A stretch of DNA of 64,000 nt from JAIBAC01 sp046331095 (GTDB taxonomy: Bacteria > Actinomycetota > Acidimicrobiia > UBA2766). Below are positions 25,818-32,999 of this stretch, one piece after another. Each line of letters begins with the position of its first letter. Within the stretch, counting starts at the first letter, position 1. The position numbers and the translations under genes are program-made. The stretch spans positions 1 to 64,000 of the forward strand of contig JAXLRM010000004.1 in NCBI GenBank assembly GCA_046331095.1, written 5' to 3'. The notes under the pieces are model-generated. The model was not told the origin of the DNA. It saw only the letters and a list, made by a program, of their open reading frames with translations, and made no database searches.

Positions 25818-26245
25818 TCCTCGATGACGTCAACCCCTTGTTCTCGGAGCCGAGCGATGTTGTCGAGCATCCCCCGCAACGCCTCGGTGGCGTGACCCTC
25901 CCAGGTGCGCACCTCGTCGATGACGTGCATCGGGTGGCGAGTTCGGTAGGACCGGGTGACGTTTCCCGGGAACCTCTTGTTCGTGACGTTCGGGTCGTCT
26001 TCGAAGGGGCCGGTCGGCTCGACGACGTAGATGCGGCCACGCTCCTCGCTCCCGGCGAGCGCCGTGGCCAACTCGGCGGCCCAGACGGCCGGTTCGAGCA
26101 ACGCGGCGAAGTAGACGTGGTTCGAGATGCGACCGTCCTGGTAGTTGGAGGGATGGCCCGCAACGAGGCGGTCGCCGACGCCGAAGGCGCCCTTCGTTCC
26201 GTGGAAGAAGGGCCCCTCGATGTGAGTGCAACTCTCGAACGTCAC
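25814..26245 (-). CDS. arr: NAD+-rifampin ADP-ribosyltransferase
   Basis: A 143-residue protein matching Arr over its entire length. Diagnostic segments: GPFFHGTKGAFGVGDRLVAG (conserved His), SNYQDGRISNHVYFAALLEPAVWAAELA, RGRIYVVEPTGPFEDDPNVT (conserved Asp), FPGNVTRSYRTRHP and the end LREQGVDVIED. Arr enzymes transfer ADP-ribose from NAD+ to a rifamycin hydroxyl and inactivate the antibiotic. GTG 26245 gives the family length of about 140 residues. A TetR gene is divergent with 139 bases between the starts, a probable controller. Confidence 0.94.
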   Translation of the reverse strand: MTFESCTHIEGPFFHGTKGAFGVGDRLVAGHPSNYQDGRISNHVYFAALLEPAVWAAELATALAGSEERGRIYVVEPTGPFEDDPNVTNKRFPGNVTRSYRTRHPMHVIDEVRTWEGHATEALRGMLDNIARLREQGVDVIED

Positions 26246-26364
26246 CGGGACGTGGTCTTCGTCGCCCGACTCCGCGATCGCTGCGTCGATCGATCTCGCG
26301 TCGTGCACGCGTTCCTGGTCCGGCAAAGCGGTCTCCGATCGCCACGGACATCGCCCACAGAAGT

Positions 26365-26379
26365 GGAGGAATATACTCC
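26365..26379 (+). promoter_or_regulatory. TetR promoter with inverted repeat over the -10 box
   Basis: TATACT (26372-26377) is seven bases before GTG 26385 and is enclosed by GGAG (26365-26368) and CTCC (26376-26379). The architecture resembles the 36-base repeat at 7924, where a GGAGG/CCTCC repeat also surrounds a TATCCT box before a TetR gene. Confidence 0.6.
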
Positions 26380-26384
26380 GTATC

Positions 26385-26972
26385 GTGCATGATGCCGCAT
26401 CGAGCGCTCGAGAGCCACCCGTGCGGGCCGACGCTCGACGGAACCGGCGACGACTCCTCGACGCAGCGATCGGCCTGATCCTCGAGATCGGCGGCGAGCC
26501 ATCCCGAGACGCCGTCGCCCGGCGAGCCGGTGTCGGTATCGCCACCCTGTACCGGCACTTCCCCGATCGGCAGGCACTCCTGCGTGCGGTGGTCCTCGAC
26601 GTGCTCGACCGAACGATCGAACAGGGCGACTCCGCTCTCGCCGCGTCGACCACAGGCGACGAGGCGTTGCGCCGCTACATGCACGCCGCCATCGACACCG
26701 GCCTCGGAGTGGTCAACGTCGTCCACGCGCTGCTCGACACCTCGGACTGGCCCGATCGACGCGCCGCCGCGAACGACCTGCTCGACCGGCTGGTCGACCT
26801 CGCCCGACGCGACGGCGTCATCGACGACGATGTCAGCACGACCGACGTCGCCCTCGCCACGATCCGGTTCTGTCGACCCCTGGCGATCGGCCTCGACCCC
26901 GCAGAGGAACGTGCGATCGCCCATCGCCAGCTCGACATCTATCTCGACGGACTGCTCGCCAATTCGAAGTGA
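26385..26972 (+). CDS. TetR family transcriptional regulator
   Basis: A 195-residue TetR regulator. The DNA-binding domain is complete: NRRRLLDAAIGLILEIGGEPSRDAVARRAGVGIATLYRHFPDRQALLRAV. The C-terminal domain (DLLDRLVDLARRDGVIDDDV, FCRPLAIGLDPAEERAIAHRQLDIYLDGL) resembles the TetR_C_33/SbtR-like group. GTG 26385 is a leaderless start behind TATACT. It is divergent from arr; repression of arr is inferred from position and from the inverted repeat, and the ligand might be the drug or a related metabolite. Confidence 0.92.
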   Translation: MHDAASSAREPPVRADARRNRRRLLDAAIGLILEIGGEPSRDAVARRAGVGIATLYRHFPDRQALLRAVVLDVLDRTIEQGDSALAASTTGDEALRRYMHAAIDTGLGVVNVVHALLDTSDWPDRRAAANDLLDRLVDLARRDGVIDDDVSTTDVALATIRFCRPLAIGLDPAEERAIAHRQLDIYLDGLLANSK

Positions 26973-27042
26973 TCGCGACGACCTCTACGGCGCAAGGGAC
27001 TCACGCGGTGTGACGCATGCGGGTCCGACCCACGATGCGTTG

Positions 27043-27222
27043 GTGCGCACCACGGTGACAATCGACGACGAGCTCTACGAGGCGGTGCGTCTCCAGGCCT
27101 GTGTGGAACGCCGCACGCTGGGCGCTGTCATCAACGAGCTGCTGGCGCGCGGGCTGGAACACCGGCGCGGCGCCACCCGGGTCCTCGCGTACCCGATCAC
27201 ATCTATGGACGCCCGCACCTGA
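27043..27222 (+). CDS. Orphan ribbon-helix-helix protein (antitoxin-like)
   Basis: A 59-residue protein. VRTTVTIDDELYEAVRLQACVERRTLGAVINELLARGLEHRR is a typical ribbon-helix-helix (Arc/CopG) DNA-binding unit as found in VapB or MazE-like antitoxins, with a short C-terminal tail. No toxin gene follows; the next gene is a serine hydrolase. It is probably an antitoxin left after loss of its toxin, or a small repressor. GTG 27043 matches the usual family start; GTG 27010 is also possible. Confidence 0.7.
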   Translation: MRTTVTIDDELYEAVRLQACVERRTLGAVINELLARGLEHRRGATRVLAYPITSMDART

Positions 27223-27265
27223 GTCAGGCGGTGGCGCGCTTGCCATACCGTGCACGAGCGGGCGG

Positions 27266-27271
27266 TAGCGT
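27266..27271 (+). promoter_or_regulatory. Leaderless-type -10 box for the serine hydrolase gene
   Basis: TAGCGT lies seven bases before GTG 27279. Confidence 0.5.
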
Positions 27272-27278
27272 GCGTCTC

Positions 27279-28421
27279 GTGATCCGTGGTTCCTGTGATC
27301 CGTCGTTTCGTGCCGTCCGGGAGGCGTTCGCAGCCAACTTCGCGCTGGGCGAGGTCGGCGCCGCGTGTTGTGTCAGCGTGGACGGGCGCGAGGTCGTCGA
27401 CATCTGGGGAGGGTGGGCAGATGGGGATCGGCGGCGGGAGTGGGCGCGCGACACGGTCGTCAACGCGTACTCGGTGGGCAAGCCGATCGTCGCCCTCGGG
27501 CTGCTCCAACTCGTCGAGCGCGGTGCGGTGGACCTCGACAGCCGCGCGGATCGCTACTGGCCGGAGCTGCTCGCCGGGCGGCAGGGGGCGACGGTGCGCG
27601 ACGTCCTGTCCCACCGCGCCGGCGTCCCGGCGATCCGCGAGCCGTTGGACAACGAGGCGCTCTGGGACTGGCACACGATGTGTGCCGCGCTCGCGGCGAC
27701 GCAGCCGTGGTGGGAACCGGGCACCCGCTACAGCTATCACACCAACACGTACGGGCACCTCGTCGGCGAGGTGTCCAGGCGCGTCGACGGCCGTCTCCCG
27801 GGCGTGTGGCTGAGCGAGGAGATCGCCGGGCCGCTCGACGCTGAGCTCGCCTGGGGTCTCCCACCTGCCGAGCAGGCGAGATGCGCGGACGTCGTCTGGG
27901 AGATCGACGCCGCCGGCGGGATCGAATGGCTCGCCGCGCACGCGGAGACCGACGAGCAACGCATGATCGCCCTCGGCTACTCCAACCCTCCCGGCTACTC
28001 GGGCATCGGCGTCGTGAACACCCCGCAGTGGCGGGCCGCGCAGGTGCCGTCCACGAACCTGCACGCAACCGCGAGGGGCGTGGCCCGTCTCTATGCCGCT
28101 CTCGCCGCCGGCGGCGCCGTCGACGGCGTCGCTGTCCTCGCCCCGGGCCTGCTCGCCGAGGCGGTCTCGGTCCAGTCCGAGGGCTGGTGCCCGACCCTCG
28201 AACGCGACGCCACGTTCGGCCTCGGCTTCCAGCTCACCCGTCCCGACCGGCCCTTCGGGCCCAACGCCGGGAGCTTCGGCCACTTCGGGACGGGCGGCGC
28301 CCTCGGCTTTGCCGACCCGGCCGCGGGCGTCGGGTTCGGCTACGTCATGAACGCAGTCCGGCCCCGCTGGCAGAGCCCACGCAACCGTGCGCTCATGGAT
28401 GCCCTCTACACATGCCTCTGA
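27279..28421 (+). CDS. Beta-lactamase-fold serine hydrolase (class C/EstB-like)
   Basis: A 380-residue serine hydrolase of the beta-lactamase/PBP-like family. The nucleophile motif S-x-x-K is SVGKP, the Tyr motif is YSYHTNTYG (YxN), and the third motif appears as FGHFGTGG (HxG). Such actinobacterial enzymes are usually esterases rather than true beta-lactamases. No signal peptide is visible, so it is likely cytoplasmic. GTG 27279 is a leaderless start; frames further upstream are open but lack a recognisable start context. Confidence 0.92.
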   Translation: MIRGSCDPSFRAVREAFAANFALGEVGAACCVSVDGREVVDIWGGWADGDRRREWARDTVVNAYSVGKPIVALGLLQLVERGAVDLDSRADRYWPELLAGRQGATVRDVLSHRAGVPAIREPLDNEALWDWHTMCAALAATQPWWEPGTRYSYHTNTYGHLVGEVSRRVDGRLPGVWLSEEIAGPLDAELAWGLPPAEQARCADVVWEIDAAGGIEWLAAHAETDEQRMIALGYSNPPGYSGIGVVNTPQWRAAQVPSTNLHATARGVARLYAALAAGGAVDGVAVLAPGLLAEAVSVQSEGWCPTLERDATFGLGFQLTRPDRPFGPNAGSFGHFGTGGALGFADPAAGVGFGYVMNAVRPRWQSPRNRALMDALYTCL

Positions 28422-28448
28422 CGCACCTCGCCCGCGTCGCCCGAGCGA

Positions 28449-28787
28449 TCACGTCGACGTAGCGCGCCGCGTCCCCCACACGTCAGCCATGTCCGAGGCG
28501 GCAACGCTGAGCTCGCCGTGGGCGATACCGGCGGAATCCAGATCCGAGTTGGCCTGCTCGATCGCTCTGGCGGTGACGGCGCCGAGCGGGTCGTCGCCGG
28601 ACTCGCGCATCTCGTAGCGGAACGTGAACCCGACAAGCATGCGGTCGTAGGTGAGCGTGCCTGCTCGCGTGAACTCGGCGTCGAAGACGCTGTGGCTGTC
28701 GGCGTCGGCGATGAGGCGGTCCCTGGTGGCGGGATCGAGGTCGCCGAATCGTCCCCGCACCAGGACCCTGTACATGTGCAGGCCCAT
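28449..28787 (-). CDS. DUF6204 family protein
   Basis: A 112-residue protein starting MGLHMYRVLVRGRFGDL, with a short two-layer pattern (DAEFTRAGTLTYDRMLVGFTFRYEM) that I recognise from DUF6204, common in actinobacteria and without known function. It is cytoplasmic with no membrane segment. The start ATG 28787 lies 35 bases from the HNH remnant, and it converges on the serine hydrolase gene. Confidence 0.75.
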   Translation of the reverse strand: MGLHMYRVLVRGRFGDLDPATRDRLIADADSHSVFDAEFTRAGTLTYDRMLVGFTFRYEMRESGDDPLGAVTARAIEQANSDLDSAGIAHGELSVAASDMADVWGTRRATST

Positions 28788-28821
28788 CGGGGGAGCGTAC
28801 CCCCGACTCCGTCGGCTGCCG

Positions 28822-28938
28822 GTGTGGGACGCGATCGGCGACGACACCTTGGGCCGCCTCGCGTGTGACGCCTACTGCCAGAGCGTCTACCTGCGCGACG
28901 GCGAACCGGTCTTCGTCGACACCAAGTACCGCAGCCCC
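28822..28938 (+). pseudogene. Internal fragment of a DUF222/HNH gene
   Basis: These 117 bases align without gaps to 24992-25108 of the intact HNH gene with four differences by eye. They encode VWDAIGDDTLGRLACDAYCQ and continue to TKYRSP, the segment just before the nuclease domain. Neither the start nor the HNH part is present. Confidence 0.93.
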
Positions 28939-29179
28939 GGCGGCACGGTCCTCCACATTCGGTCCACCCTGAACGAGAGGCTGGCGGCGATGCTGCCGGG
29001 CCACGACCTTGTGGATGAGCCGTACCTGCTGCTGGAGGAAGAAGGCCACCTGTTCTCGCATCCACCGGATCGCATCGTGGTCCCACCGGAAGAGGACCGC
29101 GAGCACGGGGAGGAGGTCAGGCGTGTTCGGACATCGCGTCCGAACGGGCCTTGTCGGCCAGCGCGTGCGGTCGAGGTGC
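28939..29179. other. Unassigned stretch between HNH fragment and small zinc-type protein
   Basis: Both strands are open for long distances because of base composition. The minus strand gives a plausible piece (LAVLFRWDHDAIRWMREQ, then VRLIHKVVARQHRRQPLVQG); the plus strand gives TLNERLAAMLPGHDLVDEPY. I cannot decide between them or name a family. It may be part of another lost gene. Confidence 0.3.
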
Positions 29180-29458
29180 TCAGTCGGTGTGGAACCGGCC
29201 GCTCTCGTCGTCTGGTGTCGCCTCGGGGTCGTACTCGTAACGGAGGCCGTGGTCGCCCGGGTACGGCTCGGTGTGGCGGTTCTCGCCCCACCCGATAGGC
29301 ACTGGGATGCCCTCCGGGAACGCAGCACACGCCCCGAAGGCATGGCCTCGAGCATGCTTGCACCACAAGCAACTCGGCACCTCTGACTCCTGCGCGATCC
29401 GTATCTCACGCTCCGCCGGCAACTCCGGCTCCACGATCTGCTCAGTTGGCTCCGCCAT
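29180..29458 (-). CDS. Small protein with a three-cysteine motif
   Basis: A 92-residue cytoplasmic protein. An acidic N-terminus leads to SCLWCKHARGHAFGACAAFPEGIPVPIGWGENRHTEPYPGDHGLRYE. The C-x-x-C...C-x-x-FP-x-GIP pattern with a following PYPGD(H)G(L)R(Y)E end recurs in unnamed bacterial proteins, and suggests a small zinc-binding fold. ATG 29458 lies within the end of a possible upstream frame (29442-29585), overlapping it by 17 bases. Function unknown; neighbours are toxin-antitoxin genes. Confidence 0.7.
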   Translation of the reverse strand: MAEPTEQIVEPELPAEREIRIAQESEVPSCLWCKHARGHAFGACAAFPEGIPVPIGWGENRHTEPYPGDHGLRYEYDPEATPDDESGRFHTD

Positions 29459-29585
29459 CAATCACCGTCGCTGCATGGTCATCGAAGACGATGACCTGAT
29501 TGCCGCCCACAATGTCCGCGGGCCCCTCGATGATGATCCCATTGCCGAACCGCTCCCGAGCGATCCGGATCGTACCGGTCGTCAA
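29442..29585 (-). CDS. Possible small protein upstream of the cysteine protein
   Basis: A 47-residue frame with TTG start encodes TTGTIRIARERFGNGIIIEG followed by PADIVGGNQVIVFDDHAATVIDGGAN. The regular alternation of hydrophobic and polar residues looks coding, and the stop overlaps the next gene by 17 bases. It may be a full small protein, or the C-terminal end of a lost larger one. No family recognised. Confidence 0.4.
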   Translation of the reverse strand: MTTGTIRIARERFGNGIIIEGPADIVGGNQVIVFDDHAATVIDGGAN

Positions 29586-29625
29586 GGGCGTCGATGATCA
29601 GCGTTGCCGCGAGGTTGGCACCAGT

Positions 29626-29973
29626 TCAGGCAGTCGTGCTGACCTGTTCGTCCTCACGGCGAAGGTCCGCATGGATCACGTCGAGCTCCCACCCTGGGGT
29701 GCTCCCGCCGATCTCGTGAACCGCCGACCGGATGCTGCCGAACGCCTTGTACATGGCGTCTTCCGCGAGGTCGGCCTCAACGGAGAGTTCGACCTCGATC
29801 TCCCCCAGCGCCAACGACGCGCCCACGGAGGGGTCGGTGATTACAGGGTCGAGTTCCTCGAGCTTGAGCAGGGCTTCCATGAGGCGATCGCAGAACTGCT
29901 CGAGGTCGTCGCCTGAGAGGATGGATTCGCTGTCGGTGACGCGCGCCTGGACGGTGACGGTCGCGAGGATCAT
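29626..29973 (-). CDS. Partner protein of the HicA-like gene (possible antitoxin)
   Basis: A 115-residue acidic protein. MILATVTVQARVTD and LGEIEVELSVEADLAEDAMYKAFGSIRSAVHEIGG suggest a ferredoxin-like alpha/beta fold, with an acidic C-terminal tail. Its ATG overlaps the stop of the HicA-like gene by four bases, so it is coupled as a second gene, the usual position of HicB. It does not look like HicB itself, since no helix-turn-helix or ribbon-helix-helix end is visible. Confidence 0.6.
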   Translation of the reverse strand: MILATVTVQARVTDSESILSGDDLEQFCDRLMEALLKLEELDPVITDPSVGASLALGEIEVELSVEADLAEDAMYKAFGSIRSAVHEIGGSTPGWELDVIHADLRREDEQVSTTA

Positions 29974-30203
29974 TGACGGGCCTCCCAGCACGAGCAGCGT
30001 TCGAACCACTTGCGCAGGTTGAGGGGATACCGGGGGTTGCTGGGTGTGAGGTGGATCGTCTTCAAGTGCTTGTCCTCACAGGCGCAGTACGCCTTGAAGT
30101 AGCCGGATCCCTTCTTGACTCGCCAGCCATGATCCTCGACCAGCTTGAGGATCTTCTCAAGGTCTTGGTTCGGGTGGCGCGGCCGCTTCGTCAAGGGTGG
30201 CAA
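29970..30203 (-). CDS. HicA-like small toxin candidate
   Basis: A 77-residue basic protein. LEKILKLVEDHGWRVKKGSGYFKAYCACEDKHLKTIHLTPSNP resembles HicA (dsRBD-like fold with a glycine-rich turn and a His followed by a basic strand), with an added pair C-x-C and a later C-x-C near the end (ERCSCW) that classic HicA lacks. HicA toxins degrade mRNA. The start lies two bases behind the end of a truncated PIN gene, and the partner gene follows with four-base overlap. Assignment is by general pattern, not a tight match. Confidence 0.6.
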   Translation of the reverse strand: MPPLTKRPRHPNQDLEKILKLVEDHGWRVKKGSGYFKAYCACEDKHLKTIHLTPSNPRYPLNLRKWFERCSCWEARQ

Positions 30204-30205
30204 CC

Positions 30206-30418
30206 CTAGGGGATCGGGTCGAGAGCGAGTGCCGCCGTCAGGGTGCGAAGTCGACGGTCGCGGGTGGCGAGGTCATTCGCGGCGAGGACGCCGGCACGCA
30301 ACTCGCCGACGGTGACCACCGAGATGGTCAACTCGTCGGGAAGGACACCCTTGTCTAGAGGGCGCCAGGTCTCGTCGGCGATGAAGATCGATGTGTCGGC
30401 GACGGCCCTGGTGGTCAC
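30206..30418 (-). pseudogene. Truncated VapC PIN-domain toxin
   Basis: The GTG start overlaps the antitoxin stop by four bases. The 70 residues contain VADTSIFIADETW (first Asp), ISVVTVGELRAGVL (Glu) and end at TLTAALALDPIP, where normal PIN toxins are only half complete. The last two acidic sites are missing. The break lies two bases before the HicA-like gene, so insertion of that module or a deletion is the likely cause. Confidence 0.8.
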
Positions 30419-30666
30419 GACTCGAGGTCGTCGGTGGTGTCGGGTGCGAGGGAGTCGAGCTCCTTGCGAAGCGCAGGATCTGCGCGGGCGACCGGGACCT
30501 TCCGCCAGAAGGTTTCGCGAGGCATCCACCGGTCCCGTCCGGTCACCGGAGACAAGAGGGCGACGGGACGTCCGCCCACGGTGATGGTGATCCGCTCTCC
30601 GGAGGCCACCCGGTCCAGGAGCTTGCGGGTCTGGATGCGCAGCTCCCGGGAAGCGAGGAAGGTCAT
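30415..30666 (-). CDS. Phd/YefM-family antitoxin (partner truncated)
   Basis: An 83-residue antitoxin: TFLASRELRIQTRKLLDRVASGERITITVGGRPVALLSPV is the Phd/YefM DNA-binding half, and the acidic tail (RKELDSLAPDTTDDLES) is the toxin-binding part. ATG 30666 has TACGTT six bases upstream (30673-30678), a leaderless start. The antitoxin is complete while its toxin is not, so it may persist as a free repressor or as protection against related toxins. Confidence 0.88.
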   Translation of the reverse strand: MTFLASRELRIQTRKLLDRVASGERITITVGGRPVALLSPVTGRDRWMPRETFWRKVPVARADPALRKELDSLAPDTTDDLES

Positions 30667-30791
30667 GCGACGAACGTAGCGCAGATACGACGCACGTTGG
30701 TCTGGGGACTTCGCTGCGTCCCGGGAGGGTTCGTCCGAGGCCGCATCGATCCGGCAGTGGCAGCCGAGGCGCTCGCGAAGGCCTGGACGCC

Positions 30792-31559
30792 TCAGGCCGG
30801 CGTGGTCTCGCCGCGGAGTTTGAAGATCGCGCCGCCGGGCGCGGCGAGTGTGGCCAAGCGTCCGTAGGGGGTGTCCTCGGCGGGTTGGACGATCGAGGCG
30901 CCGAGGCCGACGGCGGCGTCGATCGAGGCGTCGACGTCCGCAGACGCGAAGTAGACCGACCAGGTGCTGGGGACCCCGTCGGGGAGCCACTGGCTCGCGT
31001 CCATGATCCCCGCCCCGAAGCCGGGCCCGAGGTCGTAGAGGGCGTAGCGGAAGTCGCCGGCTTCGGTGACCTCGAAGTCCATCCCGAAGACGTCGCGGTA
31101 GAACGGGACGACCTTGTCGAGGTCGCGGGTGTGCAGCTCGAAGTGGCACGGTGCTGCGCCGGTGCCGACGACGCCGCCGCGGTGGGTGCCCGGCTGCCAG
31201 AGTCCGATCGCGGCGCCGCCGGGATCGGCGACGATCGCCATCGTGCCCAACTCGCCCACCGGATGGGGGCCGAGGAACACGGCGCCGCCGTTGGCCTCTG
31301 CGCTCGCGACGGTCGCGTCGGCGTTGGCGACGTTGAGGTACACCGACCAGAAGTCCATCGGCGGGTCGTCCCCGCGTGCCATCAATCCTGCGACGCGTTC
31401 GCGGTCGAGCAGGAAGTTCTGGTAGCCGCCGAACTCCTCGTTGGGTGCCTCGGCGGTCCAGCCGAACAGCGACGTGTAGAAGGTCTCGGCACCCTTCTTG
31501 TCGGCGGCCATGAGGTCGACCCAGATCGGTGCTCCGACGGGTGGGTTCTCGCGGATCAT
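30792..31559 (-). CDS. VOC family protein (two glyoxalase/bleomycin-resistance-like units)
   Basis: A 255-residue protein with two vicinal-oxygen-chelate units. Unit one: APIWVDLMAADKKGAETFYTSLFGW, ending IVADPGGAAIGLWQPG. Unit two: CHFELHTRDLDKVVPFYRDVFGMDF, ending LAAPGGAIFKLRG. VOC proteins include glyoxalases, dioxygenases and drug-binding proteins; this class is often called hydroxylase-like in actinobacteria. ATG 31559 follows GAGAGGA. It is divergent from an ArsR gene whose operator lies 52 bases upstream, so shared control is likely. Confidence 0.9.
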   Translation of the reverse strand: MIRENPPVGAPIWVDLMAADKKGAETFYTSLFGWTAEAPNEEFGGYQNFLLDRERVAGLMARGDDPPMDFWSVYLNVANADATVASAEANGGAVFLGPHPVGELGTMAIVADPGGAAIGLWQPGTHRGGVVGTGAAPCHFELHTRDLDKVVPFYRDVFGMDFEVTEAGDFRYALYDLGPGFGAGIMDASQWLPDGVPSTWSVYFASADVDASIDAAVGLGASIVQPAEDTPYGRLATLAAPGGAIFKLRGETTPA

Positions 31560-31610
31560 GTGGTTCCTCTCGGGTGGTGGGCTTGCGAAGCCGTCCGGCA
31601 CTGCATAATA

Positions 31611-31628
31611 TACAACAAAATGGTTGTA
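31611..31628. promoter_or_regulatory. ArsR operator overlapping its own start codon
   Basis: TACAAC and GTTGTA form a 6-base inverted repeat around AAAATG; the ATG at 31620 is inside the spacer. TAATAT/TATACA just upstream supplies a -10-like box. Binding here would block both transcription and start-codon access. Confidence 0.65.
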
Positions 31629-31958
31629 CGAGATGTCCTTCACGACGACGAGGTCGATCGGATCTTCCGGGCGCTGGCGGACGCGACCCGGCGTGACATC
31701 GTACGCCGGACCCTCGTGGGCGAGGCGTCGGTGTCGGAACTGGCGGCCTCCTACGACATGTCGTTCGCAGCCGTGCAGAAGCACGTGGCCGTGCTCGAGG
31801 CTGCCGGCCTGGTGACCAAGCACGCCCACGGTCGGGCGCGGCTCGTGCGAGCCGACCCGGACACGATCCAGCGCGTCCAGGCGCTCCTCGACTCCTACGA
31901 ACAGATCTGGCGGGCACGCGTCGAGCGTCTCGACGCCGTACTCGGCGGCGACCCCTGA
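31620..31958 (+). CDS. ArsR family winged-helix regulator
   Basis: A 112-residue regulator: DRIFRALADATRRDIVRRTLVGEASVSELAASYDMSFAAVQKHVAVLEAAGLVTKHAHGRARLV is a complete ArsR winged helix. No metal-binding Cys pattern is present. ArsR proteins of this subgroup usually sit before AHSA1/SRPBCC genes, as here, and respond to unknown signals. The start ATG is within an inverted repeat, see the operator entry. Confidence 0.94.
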   Translation: MVVRDVLHDDEVDRIFRALADATRRDIVRRTLVGEASVSELAASYDMSFAAVQKHVAVLEAAGLVTKHAHGRARLVRADPDTIQRVQALLDSYEQIWRARVERLDAVLGGDP

Positions 31959-32000
31959 ACACGACAGCCACGACAGTCCCGAACCAACAAGGAGAAGCAC

Positions 32001-32969
32001 ATGCCGGTCACCTCGGTCACGAAGGACCCTGACGCGCTGACCATGACCGTCGTCGCGGATTTCGCCGCCCCGCTGCGGCGACTCTGGGACGCCTACTTGG
32101 ACCCGCGCCTGCTCGAGCGCTTCTGGGGCCCGCCGACGTACCCGGCGACCTTCACCCGACACGACGGCTGCGTCGGCGGCCGCAGCGAGTACGCGATGAC
32201 CGGCCCCGACGGCGACGTGTCCCGTGGCTTCTGGGACTGGCTCGCGGTGGACGAACTGAAGGGCTTCGAGGTCCGCGACGGCTTCGCCGGCTCCGACGGC
32301 AGCGCGAACACCGACATGCCGTCAATGCGGATGGTGTTCGCGTTCGAGGCGACCGACGGCGGATCCCGGGTGACGACCACCACGTGGTTCAACTCCGCGG
32401 ACGAACTCGAGCAGTTGCTCGAGATGGGCATGGAGGAGGGCATGACCGCGGCGATGGGCCAGATGGACGCCGTGATCGCCGACCTGGCCGCGTTCGCCGC
32501 CGGCAACGGGACCGAGACCCAGATACTGAGCGACACGCAGGTGCGCATCAGCCGGGTCATCGGTGGCGGCGTCGAGGCGGTGTGGCGCGCGCACCACGAC
32601 GCCGAGCTCGTGCAGCAGTGGCTGCTCGGCCCCGACGGCTGGACCATGCCGGTCTGCGAGATCGCGACCGAGGTCGGACAGCCGTACCGCTACGAATGGG
32701 AGAGCGTCGACGGCCAGGGTCGCTTCGGTTTCACGGGGACCCTCGTCGAGTCGTCGCCGCCGCACCGGGCCGTGACGACCGAGGCGATGATCGGCATGGA
32801 CGGGCCGTCCACACTCAACGAGCTCACACTCACCGCGGTCGACGGTGGGACGCTGCTGTCCCTGGTCGTCACCTATCCCGACGCGGACGTACGCGACGCG
32901 ATCCTCGCGACCGGCATGACCGACGGCATGGAGACCTCCTATGCCCGCCTGGACACGCTCGTGGGGTGA
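32001..32969 (+). CDS. Tandem AHSA1/SRPBCC-domain protein
   Basis: A 322-residue protein with two copies of the AHSA1 (START-like) fold. Copy one, residues about 12-155, has FAAPLRRLWDAYLDPRLLERFWGPP and ends in TAAMGQMDAVIADLAAF. Copy two, about 165-320, has GGVEAVWRAHHDAELVQQWLLGPDGW and ends TGMTDGMETSYARLD. Normally these are separate single-domain proteins of about 150 residues. They bind hydrophobic ligands or act as chaperone-like factors. The ribosome site AAGGAG precedes the ATG. ArsR control follows from the shared transcript. Confidence 0.9.
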   Translation: MPVTSVTKDPDALTMTVVADFAAPLRRLWDAYLDPRLLERFWGPPTYPATFTRHDGCVGGRSEYAMTGPDGDVSRGFWDWLAVDELKGFEVRDGFAGSDGSANTDMPSMRMVFAFEATDGGSRVTTTTWFNSADELEQLLEMGMEEGMTAAMGQMDAVIADLAAFAAGNGTETQILSDTQVRISRVIGGGVEAVWRAHHDAELVQQWLLGPDGWTMPVCEIATEVGQPYRYEWESVDGQGRFGFTGTLVESSPPHRAVTTEAMIGMDGPSTLNELTLTAVDGGTLLSLVVTYPDADVRDAILATGMTDGMETSYARLDTLVG

Positions 32970-32999
32970 CGGTGGCGGCGGCCACGCACGGCAACGGGA

